A stretch of DNA of 64,000 bases from contig CAMLMV010000003.1 of the NCBI GenBank assembly GCA_946481275.1, positions 1-64,000 on the forward strand. The letters run 5' to 3'. The DNA comes from an uncultured Massilia sp. Its GTDB lineage: Bacteria > Pseudomonadota > Gammaproteobacteria > Burkholderiales > Burkholderiaceae. Position numbers and translations under genes: made by a program. Shown here piece by piece: positions 1 through 8,609 of the stretch (positions within the stretch are counted from its first letter, which is position 1; the number at the start of each line of letters is the position of its first letter). The notes under the pieces were generated by a model. It saw only the letters and a list, made by a program, of their open reading frames with translations. It had not been told where the DNA came from and did no database searches.

Positions 1-24
1 GCCCTTGCCGCTTAACCTCTACTT

Positions 25-510
25 TTAGCGCGCTCTAAAAACGGGGGGATTACCACGCGACATGCCTCCATAAATTTTTTCGTCCGTGACGAAACCCGCG
101 CCGCTGTCCTTGACAAGATAATGGAACCCGCGATACGTCTCGTCGCGCGTTTCGCGGGAATGGTATTCGATCATGACGTAGTCCCGCCCCTTCAGCCGGA
201 ACGCGGTCATCGACGGCATGCCCACGCATGCGGGGAAATCGGCGTGCGGCTCCGGCCCGACGATTTCGATATAGCGTGGCTTGCCGCCATGCGGCGGGGC
301 GATCAGCACACCGCAGCTCGGCGCCGAGTTGTCTTTTTCGTAGAGCGAAACAGGGATGATCGCCGGGTTGGGCGAGCGGGCGATCAGCTTTAGCCCGGCA
401 TCTTCCGCTTCGCGCTCTTTCAGGAAGGTCGCGATATACGTTGGTTGCGCAGCGGCTGCGACGGCAATCGAAGCGAGGGCCAGGGTGACGAGCAGCGGGA
501 CAACGTTCAT
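25..510 (-). CDS. Secreted protein of unknown function
   Basis: I do not recognise the family. Starting at the ATG at 510 gives a clean signal peptide (MNVVPLLVTLALASIAVAAAA) followed by a mature domain of about 140 residues, so it is probably periplasmic. An ATG at 537 would add nine residues before the signal peptide and is less convincing. The mature part has two cysteines (one in SCGVL, one in PACVG) that could form a disulphide, and is rich in short hydrophilic strands. It is the last gene of a minus-strand series that includes a PoNi-like immunity gene and T6SS accessory genes, so an immunity or envelope role is possible, but nothing in the sequence shows it. Confidence 0.6.
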   Translation of the reverse strand: MNVVPLLVTLALASIAVAAAAQPTYIATFLKEREAEDAGLKLIARSPNPAIIPVSLYEKDNSAPSCGVLIAPPHGGKPRYIEIVGPEPHADFPACVGMPSMTAFRLKGRDYVMIEYHSRETRDETYRGFHYLVKDSGAGFVTDEKIYGGMSRGNPPVFRAR

Positions 511-865
511 AGTGTGGCATGGCCTTGTTGTGGACATGCAGTCATTTGTCAGCGGACGAAGGATTCCTGGTTGAGTGCGTCGCCCCCGTCCAGGTACCGG
601 GCCTTTGACCGTCGCTTGCTATCGCTGTTGAACAATGGGATCTCTTCGTTCTCATTGAACCGAAGGGCCTCGACACCGGACGGGGTCTTGCACGCGTCGC
701 GCGTCACGGCGGCAGGTGCGGTGTTTGTTGCCGGGACTGCAAACAAATGTTCCCCTCCACCGCCCGGGTATGGACGCCGGCACAGAACCAAGCAGCAAAG
801 ATGGGCGGCGAGACGTTACGCAATACCTGCGTGTTCTTTTCCATGATCAGGATAAAAACGCTCAA
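511..865. other. Sparse region with one doubtful ORF (549-791, minus)
   Basis: No convincing gene. A minus-strand reading frame of 80 codons at 549-791 has an unlikely glycine/proline-rich start but a more protein-like second half ending in DGGDALNQESFVR. It could be the tail of a decayed gene of the same island. It has no ribosome binding site and no family that I recognise. Confidence 0.3.
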
Positions 866-1876
866 CTACGCTTCAGCCAGAAAGCGCCAGACAGTCAATC
901 CATAGGGCGACTTCAGATCCTGCATGGTCGCCCCCTTTGTATAGACCGCATCGTGGACGGGCACTCCGATCGATTGCCAGCGTCCGCCGACAGGACAAGT
1001 GTCGCCAGCCTTCGCGCGAATTTCGGCGGTTTCCGTAGGCGAGCCTTGTGTCGCACTTGCTGCCGTCGAGTTCCTGCGATGTTCAACGAGGTCGCGTGGG
1101 TAGAAAGGCAGGTCTCGATACGATTGGTCGTCGACACTCAAAGCAATCGTGATTGCCGCCGCTTCCCATGCCCAATAACCCATGAACGATGGGGCGCCGG
1201 TGTGAGCGTCGTAGTAGGGTTCGCGACGGCTCGCTTCGTACCAGTCCAGCAGATACGCCTTGATCAGTCCGGGGCGGTCGGATGGTTGCGCGTCGAAGAT
1301 CGGCAACGCCTTGTAGTATGGTAAATGACGCGTGCATTCATCGGGTAAAGGCGAGGGACGCCTGCTGTAACACGATGCAATTCGCTCGAGCAGACCGTCG
1401 CGCACCGGATTGTTATAGTCGAGAATTGCCATGATCCGGGGGATCAATTTCGTATGCCCGAGCAAAACGGAAAAGCAGAGCAGCCGGTTTGCTATCTGAA
1501 ATTCGACATCCTGCAGATGGATGACAGGTGAGTTGAGTCGCATTCCTTCGGCAGTTCGATTGAATGCCTGGATATATAAAGCGAACTCCTCGAAATACTC
1601 GACGACGTGCGGGAAAAATCCCTGTAACTCCGTTATGGGCGCGCCAGCCGAATAGCTGAGCGTCAACAGGTCGATCGCGTAGTCGCAACGTCCCTCGGTA
1701 AGGCGCACCAACGCAGCCTCGTCCTTGCCCGAGAGCCAGTCTGGATCGCTCAGTTTTTTTTGGGCATTGGGAATGCGCCTGGAGATGTCTTCGGCCTCAT
1801 CGCTGTATGCGGCGTAGTCGAGTAAAGGCTCTCGCTTTGCGTGTTTGAATTCAGATTTCGCTAAGATAGGGATCAT
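866..1876 (-). CDS. PoNi-like immunity protein (DUF1910/DUF1911)
   Basis: A cytoplasmic 336-residue protein. Residues about 10-130 are helical like DUF1910. Residues about 190-270 carry the DUF1911 signature, with FMGYWAWEAAAITIAL followed by DLPFYPRDLVEH. The last 55 residues hold a small extra domain (GDTCPVGGRW, then SPYGLTVWRF) seen C-terminal to some proteins of this family. Known members (PoNi) neutralise PoNe DNase effectors of T6SS and other systems. No PoNe toxin gene lies beside it. Upstream, after 70 bp, comes a 30-codon vgrG stump, so the toxin was probably deleted and the immunity gene kept. Start: ATG at 1876; an in-frame stop lies 21 bp upstream. There is no clear Shine-Dalgarno. 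The family call is firm; the partner is inferred. Confidence 0.75.
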   Translation of the reverse strand: MIPILAKSEFKHAKREPLLDYAAYSDEAEDISRRIPNAQKKLSDPDWLSGKDEAALVRLTEGRCDYAIDLLTLSYSAGAPITELQGFFPHVVEYFEEFALYIQAFNRTAEGMRLNSPVIHLQDVEFQIANRLLCFSVLLGHTKLIPRIMAILDYNNPVRDGLLERIASCYSRRPSPLPDECTRHLPYYKALPIFDAQPSDRPGLIKAYLLDWYEASRREPYYDAHTGAPSFMGYWAWEAAAITIALSVDDQSYRDLPFYPRDLVEHRRNSTAASATQGSPTETAEIRAKAGDTCPVGGRWQSIGVPVHDAVYTKGATMQDLKSPYGLTVWRFLAEA

Positions 1877-1947
1877 GATTTTTCGTAGATTGTTTCAGCG
1901 ATCGGGTACGTCATCGTGCCGTCTCATCCGCGGCTGTTGTCAGCGGA

Positions 1948-2040
1948 TCAAAACAGGCGCAGCACGCGGCTCGACTGGCTGAAGCGCGCCACGAGTGCCT
2001 GGATCGCCTGGGCCGTCAGTGGAAGAGAAGGTGTCAGCAC
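1948..2040 (-). pseudogene. Truncated vgrG 5-prime end (about 30 codons)
   Basis: From a GTG at 2040 the frame reads LTPSLPLTAQAIQALVARF then SQSSRVLRLF and stops. The SQSSRVLRL stretch resembles the extreme N-terminus of VgrG proteins, where a helix and FxQxSRxLRL lead into the first domain. Everything after residue 30 is missing. It sits between tagF and the PoNi-like gene, where a vgrG-toxin-immunity module would be expected. Interpretation as a deletion scar is inference; a chance similarity over 30 residues cannot be excluded. Confidence 0.45.
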
Positions 2041-2066
2041 ATGCGGGGTTCTCGTTGTCGCATGGT

Positions 2067-3053
2067 TCAGGTGCCGATGAATGCCGCGCATAACGTATCC
2101 AGCGCGGACTTGAGCGAGACGTCGGACCGCTTCAGGTGCCTGGACACCTTGTGGACGGCATAGTCGGACTCCACCTGGTCTTCGACCCAATCCAGGTCAT
2201 CGAACGCGATGTGGCGCTCGTTGGCGGCTTGCGGATCCATGATCGCCTGCAGCGTGTGCGCCGACGCGCCGCCGAAACCGAGCACGAGGCGCGGCCGCGC
2301 GCCGATGCGCGTGACGAACAGCGCGAGCTCGAAATCGGCGCGCGCGAGGAACGGCGCGATGGCATGCATCCAGTAGGCGCCCACGAGGCCGCGGTACAGC
2401 GGATCGGCCGGCAGCGGCAGGACGAGGCTTTTCTCCAGCCGGCTCGTGCTGCTGGCCAGGACCGGCTGCAGCAGCATGCCGAGCGCCAGCAGCACCCGGC
2501 GCACCGAGCCCGCGTAGCCGGCCTGCGCCAGCAGCGCCTGCAACGTGTCGAGCGACTGCAGTTCGATGAAGTCGGTGAACGCCGCCGCGTGGGCATCCGC
2601 ACGCAGGTCGAGTTCGACGACCTGGCCGGCCGCCGCACGGAGCGGCGCGTCGGCGTCGACGGCCGTCACCAGTCCCTTGCTGAGCGCCTCCAGGCGGTTC
2701 CACAAGAGGCCCAGCATCAGCGGCGCGGACGGGACGAACGCGACCGGCTCGGCCACGTCGAGCATGCCCATCATGAGGAACGGGAAGCGGCGTCCCGACT
2801 CGTCGCTGCTCGCCACGATGTGGCCGGCGATCGCCTGCCGGCGGCGCGGACCCGTGATCACGAAGTGCAGCGGGGCGACCGCGTCGTAATTCGCTTTCCA
2901 TTGCGCGTCCGCCGCCATGAGGTCCATGGCGCGCGCGAGCCAGTCGTCCAGCAGCTTGACGAGCGCCGGGTTGTCGGACCCCTTGACGAAGTCGCCGCGG
3001 CTCGGGATCTTGCCGAAGTACCCTATCGACACGTGGGTGGACGCGAGACTCAT
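2067..3053 (-). CDS. tagF: TagF (ImpM family) T6SS-associated regulator
   Basis: TagF proteins are cytoplasmic and repress or tune T6SS firing after translation, acting on the Fha/Hcp pathway. The 328-residue product shows the diagnostic N-terminal motif GYFGKIPSRGDFVK at residues 11-24, then ESGRRFPFLMMG near 95 and a longer C-terminal half ending near the island break. It is the last complete gene of the PAAR - membrane protein - tagF series. Its ATG overlaps the stop of the preceding gene as TGATG (3051-3055), so translation is probably coupled. The PpkA/PppA kinase-phosphatase partners are not in the window. Confidence 0.9.
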   Translation of the reverse strand: MSLASTHVSIGYFGKIPSRGDFVKGSDNPALVKLLDDWLARAMDLMAADAQWKANYDAVAPLHFVITGPRRRQAIAGHIVASSDESGRRFPFLMMGMLDVAEPVAFVPSAPLMLGLLWNRLEALSKGLVTAVDADAPLRAAAGQVVELDLRADAHAAAFTDFIELQSLDTLQALLAQAGYAGSVRRVLLALGMLLQPVLASSTSRLEKSLVLPLPADPLYRGLVGAYWMHAIAPFLARADFELALFVTRIGARPRLVLGFGGASAHTLQAIMDPQAANERHIAFDDLDWVEDQVESDYAVHKVSRHLKRSDVSLKSALDTLCAAFIGT

Positions 3054-4390
3054 CAGGCGGCGGAAGCGGTGGCACCGGCCGGGCGGACCACGGCGATACT
3101 ACGATGGACCGGATCGGCATTCCCTACGCACAGGACGGCGCCGGCGCCCTCCAGCGCCTGGCGGCGGGCCAGCGCGAGCGCGGCCAGGAAAGCCACGGCG
3201 CCGGACTGGCCGCAGGCCGGCCCGGTGGTCCTCACGTCGATGCCGGCATCGAGGTGCGGCAGGTCGTCGTGGGCAAGTGCCATTGCCTCGAGGACGCGGT
3301 TGCTGCGGTGGTCCGCATCCGCGAACAGCGCGGACACGGCAGTTGCGTCGACGGCCGTTTCGGCCAGCACCCGCTCCGCCAGCCGGCGCAGGTCCGCGGC
3401 GTCGATGCGCGGCGTGGCGTCGGCCGATGTGCCGCGCGTGGTGCTTGCCGCCTGCAGTGTCGGTGCCGCGTACGCGGTATCGGCCAGCAGGAGTCCGGCG
3501 GCGCCTTCGCCCGGCACCAGTCCCTGCGGATGGGCGGCGGAGAACAGGGTGCCGTCGGCCGCCATCCGGTCGACGGCCGCCTGGTCGATGCGCGAATCGA
3601 AGGTGAGCAGAAGGGTCAATGCCGTATCGTCGTTCGCCTGGCCGGCGAGCACCGACAGCAGGGCGCTGGCGGCCGCCGCGGGTTCGCCCGGCGGGGCGGG
3701 GGTGACCGCGACCTTGTCCGCGGCCCAGCCGGCCTGCGCGGCGACGCGGACGAACCACGCGCCGGCCGCCGTGCGCTGGGCGGCGGTCCAGTCGCCAGGC
3801 GCCAGGGGCACGATGCGCAGCAACGGGTCGCCGACGGCGGCCAGTGCCGCGGCGTCGGCAAGTTCGCTCACGACGGCGCTGGCCAGTTCGAGGGCGCGCC
3901 AGTGCGCTTCACCGAAGCGGACGTCCGATTGGCCCTGTGCGGCGAGCCACGGCTCGGCCTCGGCCCGCCACATGGCGTCGCCGGCCGACGGCACGCGCAC
4001 GGTCATCACGGGATAGCCGGCGTCGTCGACGAGGTCGGGGTCGAGGTCGGGACGGGCGCGCTGCGCATCGATGACGGCGGCCAGTTCATCGACCGAATCG
4101 CTGTGGCGCGTGCGCACGGCCGCATCGACCAGCGCCAGCGCGGGCAGGCGCGCCGCCGCGGCGGGAACCGGGGCAGCCGGGGCGGCAGCAACGGGCGCCG
4201 GTTCCGCGCGCGCGAGGCGGCGGACCAGCAGCACGCCGGCCAGCACGGCGAGCGGCAGCGCGACCAGGTACGTGACCAGGTCGGACGTGGAGGGCGCGCG
4301 GTCCGAGCCGCGCCAGGTGAAGATGGCGCCACCCCAGAAGGCGCCGAACGTCAGCATCGTCAGGATGCCGCCGCGGATCCATGTGCCCAT
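3053..4390 (-). CDS. T6SS-associated membrane protein with thiolase-like C-terminus
   Basis: A 445-residue protein often labelled virulence factor when it sits in T6SS clusters; its function is unknown. Two hydrophobic segments at about residues 7-25 and 38-57 anchor it in the inner membrane with a short loop between them, leaving a soluble domain of nearly 400 residues. The last 80 residues (TGPACGQSGAVAFLAALALA, then GAVLCVGNADP and SIAVVRP) resemble the C-terminal half of ketosynthase/thiolase folds. The N-terminal catalytic half is not recognisable, so enzymatic activity is doubtful. It lies 36 bp after the PAAR gene and is translationally coupled to tagF, which ties it to the secretion system. 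Confidence 0.7.
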   Translation of the reverse strand: MGTWIRGGILTMLTFGAFWGGAIFTWRGSDRAPSTSDLVTYLVALPLAVLAGVLLVRRLARAEPAPVAAAPAAPVPAAAARLPALALVDAAVRTRHSDSVDELAAVIDAQRARPDLDPDLVDDAGYPVMTVRVPSAGDAMWRAEAEPWLAAQGQSDVRFGEAHWRALELASAVVSELADAAALAAVGDPLLRIVPLAPGDWTAAQRTAAGAWFVRVAAQAGWAADKVAVTPAPPGEPAAAASALLSVLAGQANDDTALTLLLTFDSRIDQAAVDRMAADGTLFSAAHPQGLVPGEGAAGLLLADTAYAAPTLQAASTTRGTSADATPRIDAADLRRLAERVLAETAVDATAVSALFADADHRSNRVLEAMALAHDDLPHLDAGIDVRTTGPACGQSGAVAFLAALALARRQALEGAGAVLCVGNADPVHRSIAVVRPAGATASAA

Positions 4391-4426
4391 CAGGTCCGTC
4401 TCCGCATGCGGCTGCGGTGGCGCGGG

Positions 4427-4690
4427 TTACACATGATCGACCGTCGCCTGCTGGCCGGCGATCAGCGTGGCGCCGCAACCGGCCTTGTCGCCATGGCGGG
4501 CCGCGGCCTTGCCGTCGACGATGAAGGTGGTGTCGCCGCTGACGATGGGCGACCGGCCGTGGCGGGGACACACGGTCATGTCGCCCACGCGCGCGATGCC
4601 CTTGCCGTCGCAATCGCTCAGCGTCGACGCTTCGATGACGCTGCCGCCGTGCGATGTCCTGTCACCCAATACGATCAATGGTCCTGCCAT
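4427..4690 (-). CDS. PAAR-domain spike-tip protein
   Basis: PAAR proteins cap the VgrG trimer, sharpen the T6SS spike and can carry effectors. The 87-residue product is a bare PAAR domain with no effector extension. It shows GDRTSHGG near the N-terminus, a central VGDMTVCPRHG, and VDGKAAARHGDKAGCGATL, which supply the histidines and cysteines expected to bind zinc at the tip. It is the first gene of the minus-strand operon and is divergent from vgrG across a 200-bp palindrome-rich intergenic region, so the tip and spike genes probably share control. Confidence 0.93.
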   Translation of the reverse strand: MAGPLIVLGDRTSHGGSVIEASTLSDCDGKGIARVGDMTVCPRHGRSPIVSGDTTFIVDGKAAARHGDKAGCGATLIAGQQATVDHV

Positions 4691-4721
4691 GCTTTTCTTC
4701 CGTCACCGTTACAAATGTTCG

Positions 4722-4739
4722 GCATGTAATGTTACATGC
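4722..4739. promoter_or_regulatory. Palindrome between PAAR and vgrG, site 1
   Basis: GCATGTAATGTTACATGC has perfect 8-bp arms around a 2-bp centre. It lies 32 bp upstream of the PAAR ATG in an AT-rich spacer between divergent T6SS genes. A dimeric regulator operator is the simplest reading; the regulator is unknown. Confidence 0.5.
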
Positions 4740-4771
4740 AGACAATATTTTTGTCGCATTATAGCTGGGCA

Positions 4772-4795
4772 AAACCGTGTTCTTAATCACGGTTT
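4772..4795. promoter_or_regulatory. Inverted repeat between PAAR and vgrG, site 2
   Basis: AAACCGTG and CACGGTTT form perfect 8-bp arms separated by 8 bp (TTCTTAAT). There is no T-run on either side, so this is not a good intrinsic terminator. An operator or an RNA hairpin in a vgrG leader are both possible. Confidence 0.45.
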
Positions 4796-4890
4796 GTAAC
4801 AGTTATGCAGTTTCTTTCAGGCTATAGCGCAGCGCTCGCGATTAGCGTAAAGTTAAGTTTGTTAAGTATGGATGAGTTGGAGAGTGTGTC

Positions 4891-7728
4891 TTGCAGCAAT
4901 CGATGACCCAGGCGCTGGAAGCGCTGGCCGCCCTTGCCGGATTCGACAGTGTCACGCGCTTGTACGCCTTGCGGATCGGGGACGGCGATACGGATCTGCC
5001 GGGCGGTGAACTGCTGGTCGAGGCGTTCGTCGCCGACGATGCGGTGCAGGGGCTCGGCGTACGCGACGTGGTCGCGCTGTCGACCAGCGCCGCGCTCGAT
5101 CCATCCTCATTGCTGGGCCGCCCGGCCGCCCTCGAAGTCACCCTGGCGGACGGCACGCGTGCGGACTTCGCCGGCGAGATCTGCGCGGCCGCGCAGCTGG
5201 GCAGCGACGGCGGCCTGGCGCGCTACCGCGTGCGCATCGCGCATTGGGTGTGGCGCCTGGCCCATGTGCGCAACAGCCGCGTGTGGCAAGACAAGTCCGT
5301 CACCGATATCGTCGACGACGTCTTTTCCGCCTACGCGCCCGCGGCGCGCTGGCGCTGGAGCGACGAGGTCGGCCCCTGCATGGACGCCGCCCATCCGCGC
5401 AGCTACTGCTGCCAGTACCGCGAATCCGATCTCGCTTTCGTCGAGCGCCTGCTCGCGGAGGAAGGCCTGGCGTGGCGCTTCGAACAGGCCGACGATGGCC
5501 CGCGCATGGTGCTGTTCGCGGACAGCCGCGATGCATCTGCCGTGGCCGACGACCCGAGCATCGCCGCAGGCGGCGCGCGCTTCCACGAGGCGCACGCGCG
5601 CGAAAAAAGCGACAGCGTGCAGGCCTTGGCGGCGCTGCGCAGCGTCGGCGCGTCCGCCGTCACGCTGCTCAGTTACGACTACAAGAGCAAACAGGCCGTG
5701 GCCGCGAACTCGCCGTCGCGGCTGTCGAACGGCAGCCTGCCGTGGCTGGAATCGTTCGACACGCCCGGCCAGTACGCGTATGCCGACAGCGCCGACGCCC
5801 GCCGCTACGCCGACCTGCAGATGGAAGCGCGCGAGGCGCGCAGCCAGATGTGGCGCGGCCGCTCGACGCTGCGCACGCTGCGCGCGGGCACGCGCCTGAC
5901 GGTGACGGGCGCCCCGATCGGCGCGCTCGGCGCGGCGGCACCGTTCACGATCCTGCGCGTGACGAGCGTCGGCGTGAACAACCTGCCGACGCGGGCACAG
6001 GATGCGCTGGCCGAGTTGTTCGGCCCGATCCCCGAACTGCTGGAAGAAACCCTGCGCGACGACTTGCCGGAAGATTTCGGCCTGGCGCTCGCGCAGGCGC
6101 GCGCGGCCGGCTACGCGAACTGCTTCGAGGCCGTCGCCGCCGACGTCGTGTGGCGTCCGCAGTTGGACGGCAGCGACGGCCGCACGCACCCGCGCCCGAC
6201 GGCGGCCGGCGCCCAGAGCGCGATCGTCGTCGGCGCCGATGGTAGCGACATGCCGCGCGGTGCCGACGAACTGTATTGCGACCGCCTGGGCCGCGTGCGC
6301 ATCCGCTTCCACTGGCAGGACGGCGGCGACGCCACGTGCTGGGTGCGCGTGGCGCAGCGCCTGGCGGGCGGCGGGATCGGCAGCCAGTTCCTGCCGCGGA
6401 TCGGGCAGGAAGTCATCGTCCAGTTCATCGAAAACGACATCGACCGCCCGATCATCGTGGGCGCCCTGTACAACGGCCAGGGCGAAGGCGGCGTGACGCC
6501 GACCCCGGGCGGCGAGCAACGCGACGCCGGCATCGATCCGTTCGACGCCGCGCACGATCACGCAACGTCCGGCCAGGGCAATCTCGCGGGCGGCAACAGC
6601 CCCGTGTGGCACGGCGCCTCGGCCGCGCTGGCCGGGCACCGCAATGCCGCGGCCCAGTGGGGCGTGCGCACGAAGGAATTCGGCGGCGCCGGCTACAACC
6701 AGCTGCTGTTCGACGACACCGATTCGCAGGGCCGCGTCCAGCTGCGCACGACGCACGCGGCGACGGAACTGAACCTGGGCCACCTGATCCACGGCGCGGA
6801 CAACTTCCGCGGCAGCCTGCGCGGGCAGGGGGCCGAACTGCGCACGGATGCCTATGGCGCGCTACGCGCGGGCGCAGGCCTGCTGGTGTCGAGCTATGGT
6901 ATCGACCATGACGCGCCGTCGCGCGAGCCGGCGGGCGACAACGTGGCCGGGATTGCGCTGCTGAAACAGGCCGTCAAATTGGGCGAGACGTTCAGCGAAG
7001 CCGCCGTGACGCACAAGACCGTGGGGCTGGCTGCGCACCTGGGCGCGACCAAGGCCGGTGCCAGCGCGCTGGATGAGAAGGCGGCGCCGTTGCAGGCCAT
7101 GCTGGATGCGGTGGCCGGCACCGTGGCGCTGGATGGCGCTGCATCGGGCGACGACAAGCTGCCGCACGTCGCGGCTCCCGTAATCGCTGTGTCGGCGAAG
7201 GCCGGACTGGGCGTGACGGCGGCGGATGCCGTGCAGCTGTCGAACGGCGAGACGGTCAGCCTGATGAGCGGGCAGGATACGCAGTTCGTCACGGGCGGCG
7301 CCCTGCGCCAGCACACAGGGCAGGCGATCGGCGTGCTGGCCGGCGCCGTGAAGGCAGGCGAGGGCGGTGTCGGGCTGCAGATGATCGCGGCGCAGGATGC
7401 GGTCGACGTGCAGGCGCAGGCCGGGACGCTCGACGTGCAGGCGCGCGATGACGTGCATGTCGTCAGCGCGAATGCGCATGTGGACTGGGCGGCGGCGAAG
7501 CGGATCAGTTTGTCGACGGCGGATGGGGCGAATATCACCATCGAGGGTGGGAATATTACGGTGCAGTGTCCGGGGAAAATTGCGGTGCATGCACTCAAAA
7601 AGAATTTCACGAGCGGAGCACGCCTCGACTACGAGCTGCCGAGGCTGCCCTCAAGTGCGCCGGTGTGTATTGAATGTCTCATAAAGGCCGCAAACCAGGG
7701 CTCTCCCCTCGCGATGGTGGTCTCATGA
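4891..7728 (+). CDS. vgrG: VgrG / TssI spike protein with C-terminal DUF2345
   Basis: Forms the trimeric puncturing spike of the T6SS. In 945 residues the order is: gp27-like base domains (about 20-380, including YCCQYRESDLAFVERLLAEE); a gp5-like OB domain from about 465 (RVRIRFHWQDGGDATCWVRV) through IVGALYNGQGEGG; a DUF2345 needle region (about 650-870); and a short C-terminal tail of about 70 residues with no enzyme signature. The start is probably the TTG at 4891, preceded at a short distance by GGAGAG; an ATG at 4903 is the alternative. The stop overlaps the next start (ATGA), so the DUF4123 adaptor is translationally coupled. The cargo it loads is most likely the Tle1 lipase encoded three genes downstream. 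Confidence 0.93.
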   Translation: MQQSMTQALEALAALAGFDSVTRLYALRIGDGDTDLPGGELLVEAFVADDAVQGLGVRDVVALSTSAALDPSSLLGRPAALEVTLADGTRADFAGEICAAAQLGSDGGLARYRVRIAHWVWRLAHVRNSRVWQDKSVTDIVDDVFSAYAPAARWRWSDEVGPCMDAAHPRSYCCQYRESDLAFVERLLAEEGLAWRFEQADDGPRMVLFADSRDASAVADDPSIAAGGARFHEAHAREKSDSVQALAALRSVGASAVTLLSYDYKSKQAVAANSPSRLSNGSLPWLESFDTPGQYAYADSADARRYADLQMEAREARSQMWRGRSTLRTLRAGTRLTVTGAPIGALGAAAPFTILRVTSVGVNNLPTRAQDALAELFGPIPELLEETLRDDLPEDFGLALAQARAAGYANCFEAVAADVVWRPQLDGSDGRTHPRPTAAGAQSAIVVGADGSDMPRGADELYCDRLGRVRIRFHWQDGGDATCWVRVAQRLAGGGIGSQFLPRIGQEVIVQFIENDIDRPIIVGALYNGQGEGGVTPTPGGEQRDAGIDPFDAAHDHATSGQGNLAGGNSPVWHGASAALAGHRNAAAQWGVRTKEFGGAGYNQLLFDDTDSQGRVQLRTTHAATELNLGHLIHGADNFRGSLRGQGAELRTDAYGALRAGAGLLVSSYGIDHDAPSREPAGDNVAGIALLKQAVKLGETFSEAAVTHKTVGLAAHLGATKAGASALDEKAAPLQAMLDAVAGTVALDGAASGDDKLPHVAAPVIAVSAKAGLGVTAADAVQLSNGETVSLMSGQDTQFVTGGALRQHTGQAIGVLAGAVKAGEGGVGLQMIAAQDAVDVQAQAGTLDVQARDDVHVVSANAHVDWAAAKRISLSTADGANITIEGGNITVQCPGKIAVHALKKNFTSGARLDYELPRLPSSAPVCIECLIKAANQGSPLAMVVS

Positions 7729-8609
7729 GGAATGCGCGTCGCTTGTCGCAAGACGAAACGCACGTGGTCGAAGTGGCCAACCATCTTTCTACCCTTATTC
7801 GCAATCGTCCCGAATTTGAATGGTATGCGCTTGTTGATACTGTATTCGACTACCCAGATGGCAAGTTTGTTAATGAATGGATTGACGCGATCAACTGCTA
7901 TACGGGTGACTCGCGATTGGATGCACTTGCCCCTGCTGCGCCGTGTCTGGTCCGACTACACGATAATGAAGGTTTGGCGTATCGCTTGATGTCTCTGCTA
8001 AAACATTGTTCCGCCCGACCCATGTTAAGTTTTATTGCCAGCTCAGCAGGCTGCGCAACACTGATTGAGCATTGGCGAGCATTTCATGTGGTTCAATCAG
8101 ATGACGGGCAGGACATGCTGTTGCGATTTGCGGATACTCGTGTGCTCCCAAATATCCAGCATGTTCTCACCAATGATCAGTGGGGAGCGTTCTGTTGGGG
8201 CATTAGGCATTGGTATTATATTGGTCGAAATGGGGAAATAGTGGAGTACGTAGTTTCAAACCACTTGGATCGCGCCTTTGGTCAATTGCAGTTGTCAAAT
8301 CACCAGGTGGACATGCTGATAAAGCTAAGTTATCCGGACATTCTGATGATGCGAATTGTGGAATCGATGCCTGAAGCGATCCCGCCATCAATCGGCTTCT
8401 CGTCCCTTTATGAACTGACTGCTGCTGCATATCGTTTGGCTCAAGACTATTTTGTAGAGAATGAGGCTGACGTATTTTCATTGGTCGTCGCAGCGTGCCT
8501 TACCAACGGAAAAAGTAACGAAGACGTGGAACTTTATCGATTATTGGAACGTAAGGCCTGGAGCTCCGGCAATTTGGGTGATGAAATGTTTGAGGCGGGA
8601 GTCGTATGA
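7725..8609 (+). CDS. DUF4123 T6SS adaptor (Tap/TEC chaperone)
   Basis: DUF4123 proteins bind the C-terminus of a VgrG and load a specific effector; they stay in the cytoplasm. The start is the ATG at 7725, which overlaps the vgrG stop as ATGA and gives 294 residues. The DUF4123 core covers about residues 20-140, including EWYALVDTVFDYPDGKF and the ACAAPCLV-type turn (APAAPCLVRL). The remaining residues are a helical effector-specificity part. Base composition drops sharply in GC from this gene onward, unlike vgrG, so adaptor and effector look like one imported block. It overlaps the next gene by ATGA. Confidence 0.85.
   Translation: MRNARRLSQDETHVVEVANHLSTLIRNRPEFEWYALVDTVFDYPDGKFVNEWIDAINCYTGDSRLDALAPAAPCLVRLHDNEGLAYRLMSLLKHCSARPMLSFIASSAGCATLIEHWRAFHVVQSDDGQDMLLRFADTRVLPNIQHVLTNDQWGAFCWGIRHWYYIGRNGEIVEYVVSNHLDRAFGQLQLSNHQVDMLIKLSYPDILMMRIVESMPEAIPPSIGFSSLYELTAAAYRLAQDYFVENEADVFSLVVAACLTNGKSNEDVELYRLLERKAWSSGNLGDEMFEAGVV

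Noticed and set aside
2067..4890. Complete T6SS gene cluster
   Set aside because: Only accessory and spike genes (PAAR, TagF, VgrG, adaptor, effector) are present; no TssB/C, ClpV, TssJ/L/M, TssE/F/G/K or Hcp in the window.
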